Below, piece after piece: positions 1-8,350 of a DNA stretch of 64,000 nt. Numbering within the stretch: the stretch's first letter is position 1; each line of letters begins with the position of its first letter. Both the position numbers and the translations under genes were made by a program. Source of the stretch: Sphingobium sp. (GTDB lineage: Bacteria > Pseudomonadota > Alphaproteobacteria > Sphingomonadales > Sphingomonadaceae); the NCBI GenBank assembly GCA_017744605.1, contig JAGIAZ010000005.1, positions 82,197-146,196 on the forward strand, read 5' to 3'. The notes under the pieces were generated by a model. That model was not told the DNA's origin. It ran no database searches and saw only the letters and a list, made by a program, of their open reading frames with translations.

Positions 1-1
1 A

Positions 2-241
2 CTCTTTGCGCGGCTAGCGCCGGCATCGTTCAATGCCGCAGTGATCGGTCTTTATTATCTCGCCTTTTTCGGCGCCAACAAGCTGGTCGGCTATTTCGGC
101 GGCTTCTACGAAACCATGGCGACGCCCACATTCTGGTTGATGCATGCCGGCTTCGCGGCGGGCGCGGGCGCAGTGTTCCTGCTGTTCAAGCTGACACTGG
201 CAAGGCGATTGATGGGCGGGCCTGCGCCGGCAATGGCCTGA
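2..241 (+). CDS. POT/PTR-family peptide transporter, C-terminal end (partial)
   Basis: The frame is already open at the window edge, so this is the last 79 or so residues of a longer protein; the GTG at 41 in the ORF track is internal. The visible part has two hydrophobic segments (around IGLYYLAFFGANKL and a later AAGAGAVFLLF stretch) joined by a YFGGFYETM loop. This matches the last two helices of major-facilitator proton-dependent oligopeptide transporters, which import di- and tripeptides across the inner membrane. The family call rests on this short end only. Confidence 0.6.
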   Translation, partial: LFARLAPASFNAAVIGLYYLAFFGANKLVGYFGGFYETMATPTFWLMHAGFAAGAGAVFLLFKLTLARRLMGGPAPAMA

Positions 242-438
242 CGCGGAAAAGGTGGAAGCCGAACGACCCGCAGCGAATTCGTTGTGGCTGCTTCCGTCAG
301 GACCTGACCAGGTTGGCGAAGACTACGTCCGCCGACTTCCGCGGCGGCATATGGCGGCCCTCCCCCGAAAATGCAAGCGGACACGGCATTTGCGGCAAAC
401 TATGCTATGCCCGGCGGACGAGGATGGAGACTCTTGCC

Positions 439-882
439 ATGCTGCGCCTGCTGGCTTTTACTCTCTTGATGACGGCCGTTCCCGCTTCCGCTGCCGACGA
501 ACTGCCCAAAGGCCGGATTACCGGCATTGGCGGCATATTCTTCAAGGCCAAGGATCCCAAGGCGCTCGCTGCCTGGTATCGGGACGTCCTCGGTCTCAAG
601 CTGGAAGATTGGGGCGGCGCGGCGCTCGTACCCGACGCGCCGGGTCATCCGCCGGCGCTGATCTGGAGCACCTTCCCCGCCGACACCCAATATTTCGATC
701 CGTCCAGAAGCGATCACATGATCAACTATGCCGTCGACGACCTCGACGTCTTCCTGAAGCGGATCGAAGCGAAGGGCGTGAAGGTGTTGAAGCGCGACGA
801 CAGCGACCCCAGCGGCCGTTTTGCCTGGATTGTCGACCCAGAGGGCAACAAGCTCGAGCTTTGGCAGCCGCTGGCGAAATAA
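439..882 (+). CDS. Exported VOC/glyoxalase-fold protein
   Basis: A 147-residue protein with a cleavable signal peptide (MLRLLAFTLLMTAVPASAAD) followed by one vicinal-oxygen-chelate module: GIGGIFFKAKDP, LAAWYRDVLGLKLEDW, then YAVDDLDVFLKRIEAKGV and a closing DPEGNKLELWQP. The last motif is the usual VOC end carrying a metal-ligand Glu. Substrate is unknown. Start 439 was chosen because it gives a clean signal peptide with a GGAG upstream; ATG 424 would add five residues. The 197 bases before it show no gene. Confidence 0.8.
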   Translation: MLRLLAFTLLMTAVPASAADELPKGRITGIGGIFFKAKDPKALAAWYRDVLGLKLEDWGGAALVPDAPGHPPALIWSTFPADTQYFDPSRSDHMINYAVDDLDVFLKRIEAKGVKVLKRDDSDPSGRFAWIVDPEGNKLELWQPLAK

Positions 883-910
883 GTTTCAGTATTCCTGCGC
901 AAGCAAGAGT

Positions 911-1246
911 CTAGATGCCCTGCATATTGCGGCTCTCGGCCGGAATCCTGACAGTGAGCGTCTCATAGTCGCCCTTGAGCGTGATCTGGCATGAGAGCCG
1001 GCTGAAGCGCGTCGTCGAAGCGGCAAGATCGAGCATGTCCTCTTCATCCTCGCTCGCTGGGGGCAGCTTGGCAAAATCGGCAGCTTCGAGAATGACATGA
1101 CAGGTCGAACAGGCCATCTGACCCTCGCAAGTTCCTTCCAGCGGCTGGCCGGCGCCTTGCGCCACCTCCAGCAGATTGTCGCCATCCTGCGCCTCGACCT
1201 CCTGGATCTTGTCGCCATCGGCGCTGACGAACCGCACCCGGATCAT
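911..1246 (-). CDS. Adrenodoxin-type [2Fe-2S] ferredoxin
   Basis: A 111-residue electron carrier. The cluster ligands are visible as C-x5-C-x2-C (CEGQMACSTC) plus a distal Cys in RLSCQITL, the spacing of ISC or adrenodoxin-like ferredoxins. The start overlaps the stop of the upstream cysteine desulfurase by ATGA, so translation is probably coupled. With two desulfurases it forms a three-gene leftward operon, consistent with a role in Fe-S cluster assembly or supplying electrons to it. A P450 redox partner is a possible alternative. Confidence 0.88.
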   Translation of the reverse strand: MIRVRFVSADGDKIQEVEAQDGDNLLEVAQGAGQPLEGTCEGQMACSTCHVILEAADFAKLPPASEDEEDMLDLAASTTRFSRLSCQITLKGDYETLTVRIPAESRNMQGI

Positions 1247-2349
1247 GCCGCCACCTTCTGCATCTGCGCCGCCTCGTCGATCGCTGCGGCGGCGCGCTGG
1301 ATTTCTTCGACCTCGGTATAGCGCCCGAAGCCGATGCGCAGGGAAGACCGTGCCTCGGCGTCGCTCAGGCCGATCGCCCGCAATACATGGCTCGGCTTAC
1401 CGGTCCCGCTGGCGCAGGCCGAACCCAGCGAGACACACACATTCCGGAGCGACGAGATCAGCCTGGCAGCATCGACGCCCTCACGCCGGATATTGAGGTT
1501 GCCATGATAGCGCGCGTCCAGCGCGCCATTGATCGTCCAGCCCGCAAAGGCCTTGAGCGCCGCCTTCCAGAGCCGCTCGACATGCGCAATGCCGGTTTCG
1601 CGCTGCGTCATGGCGACCTGCGCCGCCGCGCCGAAACCGGCGCAGAGCATAGGAGAATTGGTGCCGGGGCGGAGGCCATATTCCTGGCCGGAACCATGCA
1701 TCAAAGGCGGCAGTTCCAGCCCCTCGCGCAGCCAGAGCGCGCCGATACCCTTGGGCCCGTGCATCTTGTGGGCGGTGATCGCGATCATGTCGCTGTCCGG
1801 CATTGCCAGCTTGCCGAAGCCCTGCACCGCGTCGCACAACACCGGCACATCGCTTGCGCGGGCAATGGCAATCAGAGCGTCCATCGGCTGAATGACGCCA
1901 ATCTCGTTATTGACCTGCATGACGGCGAGCAGCGCCGCGCGCTCGTCGATCGCGGCCTCGGCGATATCCGGATCGACGAGCCCGTCGGGTCCGACGGGCA
2001 GGATCACCGGTTCGAAACCCTCGTGCCGCAGCGAACGCACCGTTTCCAGCACGGCGGCATGTTCGGTAGCGATCGTGACGACGCGCCGGCGCTCGGGCGG
2101 CGCGCTGCGTGCGGCGCCGATAATGGCGATATTGAGCGCCTCGGTCGCGCCCGACGTGAAAATGAGGTGGCCGTCGCCCTTGCCCAGCGCCGCCTTGACG
2201 CGATCGCGCGCCAATTCGACGTCGGCGGCAGCAATGCGGCCGATGCGATGGGCGCTGTTCGGATTGCCATAATGAGCCATGGCCGCCGTCATGGCCGCTT
2301 CAGCCTCCGGCGCGAGCACCGTGGTCGCCTGATAGTCCAAATAGATCAT
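1243..2349 (-). CDS. Cysteine desulfurase (class V aminotransferase, NifS/IscS family)
   Basis: A PLP enzyme that converts cysteine to alanine and passes persulfide sulfur to Fe-S or thio-cofactor assembly. N-terminal MIYLDYQATT is the family signature; the PLP lysine sits in ITAHKMHGPKG (about residue 195) and the catalytic cysteine in SLGSACASGTG (about residue 312). The ORF track starts 10 codons earlier, but ATG 2349 overlaps the preceding stop as ATGA and starts exactly at the conserved N terminus (368 aa). Second of two tandem paralogues, followed by a ferredoxin. Confidence 0.92.
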   Translation of the reverse strand: MIYLDYQATTVLAPEAEAAMTAAMAHYGNPNSAHRIGRIAAADVELARDRVKAALGKGDGHLIFTSGATEALNIAIIGAARSAPPERRRVVTIATEHAAVLETVRSLRHEGFEPVILPVGPDGLVDPDIAEAAIDERAALLAVMQVNNEIGVIQPMDALIAIARASDVPVLCDAVQGFGKLAMPDSDMIAITAHKMHGPKGIGALWLREGLELPPLMHGSGQEYGLRPGTNSPMLCAGFGAAAQVAMTQRETGIAHVERLWKAALKAFAGWTINGALDARYHGNLNIRREGVDAARLISSLRNVCVSLGSACASGTGKPSHVLRAIGLSDAEARSSLRIGFGRYTEVEEIQRAAAAIDEAAQMQKVAA

Positions 2350-3395
2350 GTCCGGCTGCCAGAATATAGGGCGAGCCATTGCGCAAGAAAGGCCTGAATA
2401 TCGCTTTCCCGCGTATTATGCCCCAGACTGACACGAATAACCTCGGCGGCGTGCTCTTCTGGCCACCCCATGGCCGTCAATACGCCGCTCGCCTTGAGCG
2501 TGCCGGAGGAACAGGCGCTACCCGCCGACACGGCGATCCCGGCCATATCGAAGCGGATAAGCTGTGCCTGTGCGCTCATGCCCGGCATACGATAACTGCC
2601 GATCGTGGCGAGACGGGACGACGCGGACGCGACGATCACGCCACCGGCCGCGGAGACGGCCGCATCGAGTTCACCACGCCAGTGCAGGGCCTCATCGAGC
2701 CATTGCGCACCTTGTTCAACCGCGGCGGCAAACCCCGCCGCAAGCGGCATGGCCTCGGTCCCGGCGCGATAGCCCTGCTCCTGACCGCCGACCGGATGCA
2801 GGAGAGCCAGATCCTGCACCAGCAACGCGCCGATGCCGACAGGGCCGCCGAGCTTATGTGCGCTGATCACGGCCATGTCCGCGCCCTGCGGCAGAGGCAG
2901 CTTGCCCGCACCCTGGCTGCAATCGGCCAGCAACTTTGCTCCGGCGGCATGGATGCGCTCGGCCAGGTCGTCCAAAGGCTGGATGACGCCGGTCTCGCTG
3001 TTGACCTGCTGGATCGCGAAAAGCGTGCCCGCCTCGATATGGTTCGGCAGCAGGACGATGCCGTCCGCATCGACCGGCAGGCGACAATCAGATCGAACGT
3101 GGCGGAGCACGGCGTCATGCTCGGTCGCGCTCGCCAGCACGGCATTTGCCTTGCTCCTGGTCAGCGCAATTGCCAACGCCTCGCTCGCACCGGCGGTGAA
3201 GAGCACGGCCCCTCCCCAGTCCAGCGCCGCTGCAAGCCGCGCGCGCGCGCCCTCGAGCAGTGCCTTGGCTGCGCGCCCTTCAGCATGCGGCGACGATGGA
3301 TTGGCCCAGGCGGAGAAGCCTTGATCCATGGCCGCGCGCGCCGCGGGCAGCAGCGGCGTTGTCGCGGCATGATCGAGATAGATGCGTCCCGTCAT
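2346..3395 (-). CDS. Cysteine desulfurase paralogue (NifS/IscS family)
   Basis: A 349-residue class V PLP enzyme. It begins MTGRIYLDHAATTPLLP, has the PLP lysine in ISAHKLGGP and the active cysteine in SAGSACSSGT. It is clearly diverged from its downstream neighbour, so this is not a recent duplication. The start at 3395 has AGGAAAG just upstream; the longer ORF start adds 18 unconserved residues. It is the first gene of the leftward desulfurase-desulfurase-ferredoxin operon and is divergent from an alpha/beta hydrolase. Confidence 0.9.
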   Translation of the reverse strand: MTGRIYLDHAATTPLLPAARAAMDQGFSAWANPSSPHAEGRAAKALLEGARARLAAALDWGGAVLFTAGASEALAIALTRSKANAVLASATEHDAVLRHVRSDCRLPVDADGIVLLPNHIEAGTLFAIQQVNSETGVIQPLDDLAERIHAAGAKLLADCSQGAGKLPLPQGADMAVISAHKLGGPVGIGALLVQDLALLHPVGGQEQGYRAGTEAMPLAAGFAAAVEQGAQWLDEALHWRGELDAAVSAAGGVIVASASSRLATIGSYRMPGMSAQAQLIRFDMAGIAVSAGSACSSGTLKASGVLTAMGWPEEHAAEVIRVSLGHNTRESDIQAFLAQWLALYSGSRT

Positions 3396-3449
3396 CGGGC
3401 TTTCCTGCAGTTGGTCTCGATACGGGTCAAGGCACAGCACCCAAGACAA

Positions 3450-3477
3450 TTGCGAAATGGCGTCCGCCCTCTATATA
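3450..3477 (+). promoter_or_regulatory. Putative sigma-70 promoter for the hydrolase gene
   Basis: TTGCGA and TATATA are separated by 16 bases in the divergent gap, with the hydrolase start 62 bases downstream. This is a reasonable -35/-10 pair seen by eye only. Confidence 0.45.
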
Positions 3478-3539
3478 AGCGGCCATCCGGCAGCAGTAGC
3501 GCTCGCACCGTCTGCCATCAGTCCAATATCCCAGGTGCC

Positions 3540-4196
3540 ATGCCAGACGTCATTTTTCCCGGTCCCGAGGGCCGTCTCGAGGGCCGCTTCAGCCCGCCGC
3601 CCCGTCCCCGCGCGCCCGTCGCCCTGATCCTGCATCCGCATCCGCAGGGCGGCGGCACGATGAACGACCGCATCACGCAGGCGCTCTACAAAACCTTCGT
3701 GAAGCGCGGTTTTGCGACGCTTCGCTTCAATTTCCGGGGCGTGGGACGTTCGCAGGGCGTCTTCGACAATGGCATCGGTGAACTGTCCGACGCGGCAGCC
3801 GCGCTCGACTGGGTGCAGAGCTTCCATCCGGAGGCACAGACGACCTGGATCGCCGGCTTCTCCTTCGGCGCCTGGATTTCGATGCAGTTGCTCATGCGCC
3901 GGCCGGAAATCCGCGGCTTCATCTCGGTCGCCCCGCCCGCAAACATGTATGATTTCTCGTTCCTCGCGCCCTGCCCGGCCTCCGGCATCATCGTGCAAGG
4001 CATCAATGACGAGGTGGTCTCCGCCAATTCGGTGCAAAAGCTGGTCGACAAGCTGCGCACACAGAAGGGCATCACGATCCATCATGACGAGATTCGCAAC
4101 GCCAATCACTTCTTCGAGCATGAGCTCGACCAGTTGATGATGAGCGTCGACAATTATCTCGACATGCGCCTCGCGCCGGATTCGCCGATCAGGTGA
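3540..4196 (+). CDS. Alpha/beta hydrolase (serine hydrolase)
   Basis: A 218-residue soluble protein. Visible features: LILHPHPQGGGTMND (oxyanion-loop HP motif), FNFRGVGRSQG, the nucleophile elbow GFSFGAW and a late His in ANHFFEHELD. It belongs to the short bacterial alpha/beta hydrolases; the substrate is not inferable. ATG 3540 was taken as the start because the upstream part of the long ORF is the antisense of the desulfurase. The ABM gene follows 13 bases downstream, probably in one operon. Confidence 0.83.
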   Translation: MPDVIFPGPEGRLEGRFSPPPRPRAPVALILHPHPQGGGTMNDRITQALYKTFVKRGFATLRFNFRGVGRSQGVFDNGIGELSDAAAALDWVQSFHPEAQTTWIAGFSFGAWISMQLLMRRPEIRGFISVAPPANMYDFSFLAPCPASGIIVQGINDEVVSANSVQKLVDKLRTQKGITIHHDEIRNANHFFEHELDQLMMSVDNYLDMRLAPDSPIR

Positions 4197-4209
4197 GGCT
4201 GGACGACCG

Positions 4210-4509
4210 ATGCTGATCCTCGCGGGCTCTGTCCGGCTGCCGCCCGAAAATATGGACGCGGCACGGCCTGTCATGCAGCGGATGGTCGAAGCAAGCCGGG
4301 CCGAACCGGGCTGTATCGCCTATAGCTTTTCCGAAGATGCGCTCGAGCCCGGCCTCATCCGGGTCTTCGAGATCTTCCGCGATCACGAAGCTCAGCAGTT
4401 CCATTCGACGAGCGCCCACATGGCGGAATGGCGCGCGGCTTGGCCGGCGCTCGGCATCGGCGCGCGTCAGATCACGCGCTACGAGGTGAGTTCGGCGATC
4501 GAGACCTGA
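4210..4509 (+). CDS. Antibiotic-biosynthesis-monooxygenase (ABM) domain protein
   Basis: A 99-residue single-domain protein of dimeric alpha/beta-barrel type: MLILAGSVRLPPENMDAARP, SRAEPGCIAYSFSEDALEPG, then RVFEIFRDHEAQQFHSTSAHM. This pattern is typical of ABM/YgiN-like quinol monooxygenases. The particular substrate cannot be told. It directly follows the hydrolase gene on the same strand. Confidence 0.85.
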   Translation: MLILAGSVRLPPENMDAARPVMQRMVEASRAEPGCIAYSFSEDALEPGLIRVFEIFRDHEAQQFHSTSAHMAEWRAAWPALGIGARQITRYEVSSAIET

Positions 4510-4516
4510 CCTCAGT

Positions 4517-4549
4517 CAGGCGCGGGTGACAGAAGCACGCTTGCGCCTG
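4517..4549. terminator. Candidate bidirectional terminator hairpin
   Basis: Inverted repeat CAGGCGC...GCGCCTG (7-bp arms, 19-base loop) between two convergent genes. A second small hairpin, CCTGAC-CTCA-GTCAGG, overlaps it from 4505. There is no T-run, so factor-independent termination is uncertain. Confidence 0.3.
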
Positions 4550-4583
4550 GGGGAACCAACACTGCCAGCAGATGCGCGGCCCC

Positions 4584-6377
4584 TCAATTCTGGACCGAGA
4601 GCTGTTCCAGCATTTCCGCCAACTCAAGCCAGCGTTCTTCGGCCGCATCCTTCTCCGCCCGCGCCTTTTCGATGGCACCCGACAATTCGGCAAAGCGCTT
4701 GGGGTTCTTGGCATAGAGATCGGCATCGCCGAGCGCGGCTTCGTCGCGGGCGATCGCCTTCTCGATCTCCTCGATCCGACCGGGCAGCAGATCGAAGTCG
4801 CGCTGATCCTTATAGCTCAACTTGGCGGCCTTGGGCGGCAGCGGCGCGATCGGCGCATCGGCCTTGGGGCCGGCTTTCTTGGCCGATGCATTGATAGGGC
4901 GGCGCTTGGCCTCCCAGTCCGCATAGCCACCGACGATGATGTCGATACGGCCCGATCCGTCGAGGCCGAGTGTCAGCGTTACGGTGCGGTCGAGGAAATC
5001 GCGGTCGTGGCTGACGATCAGCACCGTGCCGTCATAATCGGCGATCACTTCCTGCAGGAGGTCGAGGGTTTCGAGATCGAGATCGTTGGTCGGTTCGTCG
5101 AGCACCAGCAGATTGGATTGGCGGGCAAACTCGCGCGCCAGCAGGAGCCGGGTGCGCTCGCCGCCCGAAAGCGTGCCGACCTTGGCCTCGGTCAACGAGG
5201 GCTCGAACAGGAATTCCTTGAGATAGCCCTGGATGTGCTTGCGGACGCCCCGCACGTCGATCCAGTCTCCGCCCTCGGTGAGCACGTCGCGGACCGTCTT
5301 TTCCGGCGCGAGAAGGCTGCGCTGCTGGTCGATGACGATGCTGTCGAGTGTCCTGGAACGCGTGATCATGCCGCTGTCCGGCTCGATCTCGCCGGTCAGC
5401 AATTTGAGAAGGGTCGATTTGCCCGCGCCGTTGCCGCCGACGATGCCGATCCGGTCGCCGCGCTGGATACGCAGGGTAAAATCCTTGATGATCGTCCGGC
5501 CATCGAAGCTCTTGCCGGCATGTTCGGCTGCAAAAACCGTCTTCGTCTTGCTGCCGTCCGAGGCCATGGCCAGCTTTGCGGCGCCTTGCGGCCCGATCAT
5601 CGCTGCGCGCTCGGTTCGCATTTCCCATAGCTTGGCGAGGCGACCCTGATTACGCTTACGCCGCGCGGTGACGCCGCGCTCCAGCCAATGCGCCTCGATC
5701 TTGAGCTTCGCATCCAGCTTGTCGGCGGCGCGTGCTTCCTCGGCGTAGACTTTTTCCATCCAGGCTTCGAAGCCGCCGAAACCGACCTCGTTGCGGCGCA
5801 GATTGCCGCGATCGAGCCACAATGTGGACCTGGTCAGGCGGGTGAGGAAGGTCCGGTCGTGGCTGATGACCACGAACGCGCCCGAGAAGCGATTAAGCCA
5901 ATCTTCGAGCCAGCTGATCGCGCCGATGTCGAGATGATTGGTCGGCTCGTCGAGCAGCAGGATATCGGGTTCGCTGGCCAGGGCCCGGCAGATCGCCGCG
6001 CGACGGCGCTCGCCGCCCGAGGCGGTCGCCGCATCACGGCCAAGATCTATGCCGAGCTGGTCGGCGATGGCCTCGATCTCATGCGCGGGCGGGGTCCCTG
6101 CTCCTGAAATCGTGAAATCGCGTAGCGTCGCGAAGCCGCTCACATCGGGATCCTGTTCCAGCATCACGACATTCGTGCCCGCGACGATGGACCGCTTGCC
6201 CTCGTCCGCTTCGATCTTGCCCGCAATGAGCTTCAGGAGCGTCGTCTTGCCTGCACCGTTGCGCCCGATAAGCGCAAGCCGGTCACGTGCGCCGATATGA
6301 AGGTCGAGACCGCGGAACAGCCAGCCGCTGCCCTGGATGAGCCCAAGTTGTTCGTAAGATAGAAGTGGCGCTGCCAT
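4584..6377 (-). CDS. ABC-F family ATPase (Uup/EttA-like)
   Basis: A 597-residue soluble protein with two ABC nucleotide-binding domains and no membrane segments. Walker A motifs are GRNGAGKTTL (about residue 38) and GGNGAGKSTL (about residue 320), with signature motifs SGGE in both halves and Walker B LLLDEPTNHLD and LVLDEPTNDLD. ABC-F proteins act on ribosomes (translation factors, some antibiotic resistance) or, in Uup, on DNA transactions. The C terminus has a charged coiled-coil tail, as in Uup. It is convergent with the ABM gene. Confidence 0.88.
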   Translation of the reverse strand: MAAPLLSYEQLGLIQGSGWLFRGLDLHIGARDRLALIGRNGAGKTTLLKLIAGKIEADEGKRSIVAGTNVVMLEQDPDVSGFATLRDFTISGAGTPPAHEIEAIADQLGIDLGRDAATASGGERRRAAICRALASEPDILLLDEPTNHLDIGAISWLEDWLNRFSGAFVVISHDRTFLTRLTRSTLWLDRGNLRRNEVGFGGFEAWMEKVYAEEARAADKLDAKLKIEAHWLERGVTARRKRNQGRLAKLWEMRTERAAMIGPQGAAKLAMASDGSKTKTVFAAEHAGKSFDGRTIIKDFTLRIQRGDRIGIVGGNGAGKSTLLKLLTGEIEPDSGMITRSRTLDSIVIDQQRSLLAPEKTVRDVLTEGGDWIDVRGVRKHIQGYLKEFLFEPSLTEAKVGTLSGGERTRLLLAREFARQSNLLVLDEPTNDLDLETLDLLQEVIADYDGTVLIVSHDRDFLDRTVTLTLGLDGSGRIDIIVGGYADWEAKRRPINASAKKAGPKADAPIAPLPPKAAKLSYKDQRDFDLLPGRIEEIEKAIARDEAALGDADLYAKNPKRFAELSGAIEKARAEKDAAEERWLELAEMLEQLSVQN

Positions 6378-6519
6378 GGCGGTGGGCTAATACAGATGGT
6401 GTCCGTCGGGGCAAGTCCGGGCGCGAACCTGAACGAACGGGAACCGAAGAGGTCAGCGCCCATTCAGCCGCGAGCGGCCATTTGTGATCCAACGTCATCT
6501 CCACACAAGGATGTTTGAA

Positions 6520-7251
6520 ATGTCTCGATCGCCTCTGATGATTGCCGCCCTCCTCCTCGCCACGCCGGCCGCCGTGCTCGCCCAGACGACCACCGCACCG
6601 CTCGAGTTGGCGGGACCGGTGGTCACGCTGTCGGTCACGGAATCGGTCGATGCGGCGCCGGACAAGGCGACGGTCAATACGGGTGTCGAGACCCGGGCGC
6701 CCACGGCCAAGGCCGCGATGGCGCAGAATGCGACGCAGATCGACGCGCTGATCGCGGCGCTCCTCAAGAGCGGCATCGAGCGCAAGGACATCCAGACCAG
6801 CGGGATCAATCTCAATCCGCAATATGACTATGCCAATCGCAAGGCCGGCGAAGGGCCGCGCTTCCTCGGTTATCAGGCCAACAACAATCTGACGGTCACG
6901 ATCCGCAAGCTCGACAAGGCCGGCGACATCATCGACGCCATGGTCGGCGCCGGCGCAACCAACATCAACGGCCCTGCCTTCGGCATCACGGACGCGAGCA
7001 AGCTCGAGGAACAGGCCCGCAACAAGGCTGTGAAGACCGCGCAAACCCGCGCCAATTTCTATGCCGTGGCAGCCGGTTACCGAAGTGCGAAGCTGCTTTC
7101 CATTTCCGAGACGGGCGAGTTCAGCCGGCCTCCGGTCGTCTTCGAGGCCCGCATGATGGCGGCGGCACCGGCCGACGCGAAAACCAGTGTCGAGCCCGGA
7201 CAGCTTTCCACTTCGGTCACGCTGAATTTCCGTTATATGCTGGAGAAATAG
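6520..7251 (+). CDS. Exported SIMPL (DUF541) domain protein
   Basis: A 243-residue protein with a signal peptide (RSPLMIAALLLATPAAVLAQ) and a SIMPL/DUF541 domain: LSVTESVDAAPDKATVNTGV, then SGIERKDIQTSGINLNPQYDY and NLTVTIRKLDKAGDIID. Such proteins are periplasmic and of poorly defined function (the E. coli relative YggE is linked to oxidative stress). Start 6520 has AAGGA eight bases upstream. It lies ahead of the PepSY/two-component genes but is separated by about 60 bases. Confidence 0.85.
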   Translation: MSRSPLMIAALLLATPAAVLAQTTTAPLELAGPVVTLSVTESVDAAPDKATVNTGVETRAPTAKAAMAQNATQIDALIAALLKSGIERKDIQTSGINLNPQYDYANRKAGEGPRFLGYQANNNLTVTIRKLDKAGDIIDAMVGAGATNINGPAFGITDASKLEEQARNKAVKTAQTRANFYAVAAGYRSAKLLSISETGEFSRPPVVFEARMMAAAPADAKTSVEPGQLSTSVTLNFRYMLEK

Positions 7252-7309
7252 GCCAGACCGAAACAGGGCATTCAGCGGCGGTTCAATGCGTACAGACTAT
7301 CGATTTCCC

Positions 7310-7642
7310 ATGACACGTTCCAAATTACCGACCCGGATATTGGCCCTGATTCCATTTTTGGCCACGCTGTCGCTGTCCTCTTCGGGAGTGCAGGCGCAGA
7401 GCTTTTCGCGTGAAAACGACCAGGACCGCGCGCGCGAGAACATGCTGGACCGCAAGGTCATGCCGTTTTCGATCATCAAGCGGAGGACGGAAAGCGCGAT
7501 GGAAAGTGAGGCAAGCTATGTCGGCGTCGCGCCCAGCCCTCGCGAAGGGGTCTATCGCATGCAGTTCCTGCGCAAGGATGGACGGGTGATCTGGGTTGAT
7601 GTCGACGGCAAGACCGGCAACATCGTCGGGCGAACCAAATAG
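7310..7642 (+). CDS. Exported PepSY-like domain protein
   Basis: A 110-residue protein with an N-terminal signal sequence (ILALIPFLATLSLSSSGVQAQ) and a C-terminal PepSY-like unit: YRMQFLRKDGRVIWVDVDGKTGNIVG. Such small exported proteins often sit next to OmpR-type two-component genes and are thought to modulate envelope sensing. Here the response regulator follows 42 bases downstream, which fits. ATG 7286 is an alternative start that adds eight residues; neither start has a strong ribosome site. Confidence 0.75.
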   Translation: MTRSKLPTRILALIPFLATLSLSSSGVQAQSFSRENDQDRARENMLDRKVMPFSIIKRRTESAMESEASYVGVAPSPREGVYRMQFLRKDGRVIWVDVDGKTGNIVGRTK

Positions 7643-7684
7643 CAGCGGCTACCCGGCCTGCTGCCTTGATCGGAGAACAAAGAA

Positions 7685-8350
7685 ATGCGCCTGCTGATCG
7701 TCGAGGACGAACCGACCCTTGGCCGCCAGCTCAAGTCGACACTGGAGGGTGCCGGCTATGCTGTCGACCTCGCGACCGATGGCGAGGACGGCCATTTCAT
7801 GGGTTCGACGGAGAGCTATGACGCCGTCGTGCTCGATCTCGGCCTCCCGGAGGTCGACGGCCTCACCATTCTCGACCGCTGGCGCAAGGAAGGCCGCGCT
7901 CACCCGGTGCTTGTGCTGACCGCCCGCGACAGCTGGTCGGACAAGGTCGCCGGACTCGACGCCGGCGCCGACGACTATCTCGCCAAACCCTTCCAGAGCG
8001 AGGAATTGATCGCGCGCTTGCGTGCCCTCATCCGCCGTTCCTCGGGCCATGCGTCGAGCGAGCTTCTCGCTGGCGACGTCCGCCTCGACACGCGCTCGGG
8101 CAAGGTGACGCTGAATGGCGAGCCGGTGAAGCTCACCGCGCAGGAATATAAGCTCCTCTCATACCTCATGCATCACAAGGGCAAGGTGGTCAGCAGAACG
8201 GAGCTGATCGAGCATATCTACGATCAGGATTTCGACCGCGATTCGAACACAATCGAAGTCTTCGTGACGCGCATCCGGAAGAAGCTGGGCGCGGACGTCA
8301 TCTCCACCATTCGAGGCTTGGGCTACAGCCTTGACGAACCCGCCGGCTGA
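7685..8350 (+). CDS. OmpR-family response regulator
   Basis: A 221-residue regulator: receiver domain with acidic pair VEDEP, phospho-acceptor Asp51 in VLDLGLPEVDG, Thr in LVLTARD and Lys in LAKPF, followed by a C-terminal winged helix (LTAQEYKLLSYLMHHKGKVV ... TIRGLGYSLD). AAAGAAA precedes the start. Its 3' end overlaps the kinase gene by 20 bases, so the two are coupled. Receiver and DNA-binding domains are of the PhoP/FeuP type; the regulon is unknown. Confidence 0.93.
   Translation: MRLLIVEDEPTLGRQLKSTLEGAGYAVDLATDGEDGHFMGSTESYDAVVLDLGLPEVDGLTILDRWRKEGRAHPVLVLTARDSWSDKVAGLDAGADDYLAKPFQSEELIARLRALIRRSSGHASSELLAGDVRLDTRSGKVTLNGEPVKLTAQEYKLLSYLMHHKGKVVSRTELIEHIYDQDFDRDSNTIEVFVTRIRKKLGADVISTIRGLGYSLDEPAG

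Noticed and set aside
2379-3530. N-terminal 380 residues of the 605-aa rightward ORF
   Set aside because: Antisense to the cysteine desulfurase; the hydrolase domain begins at the ATG at 3540.
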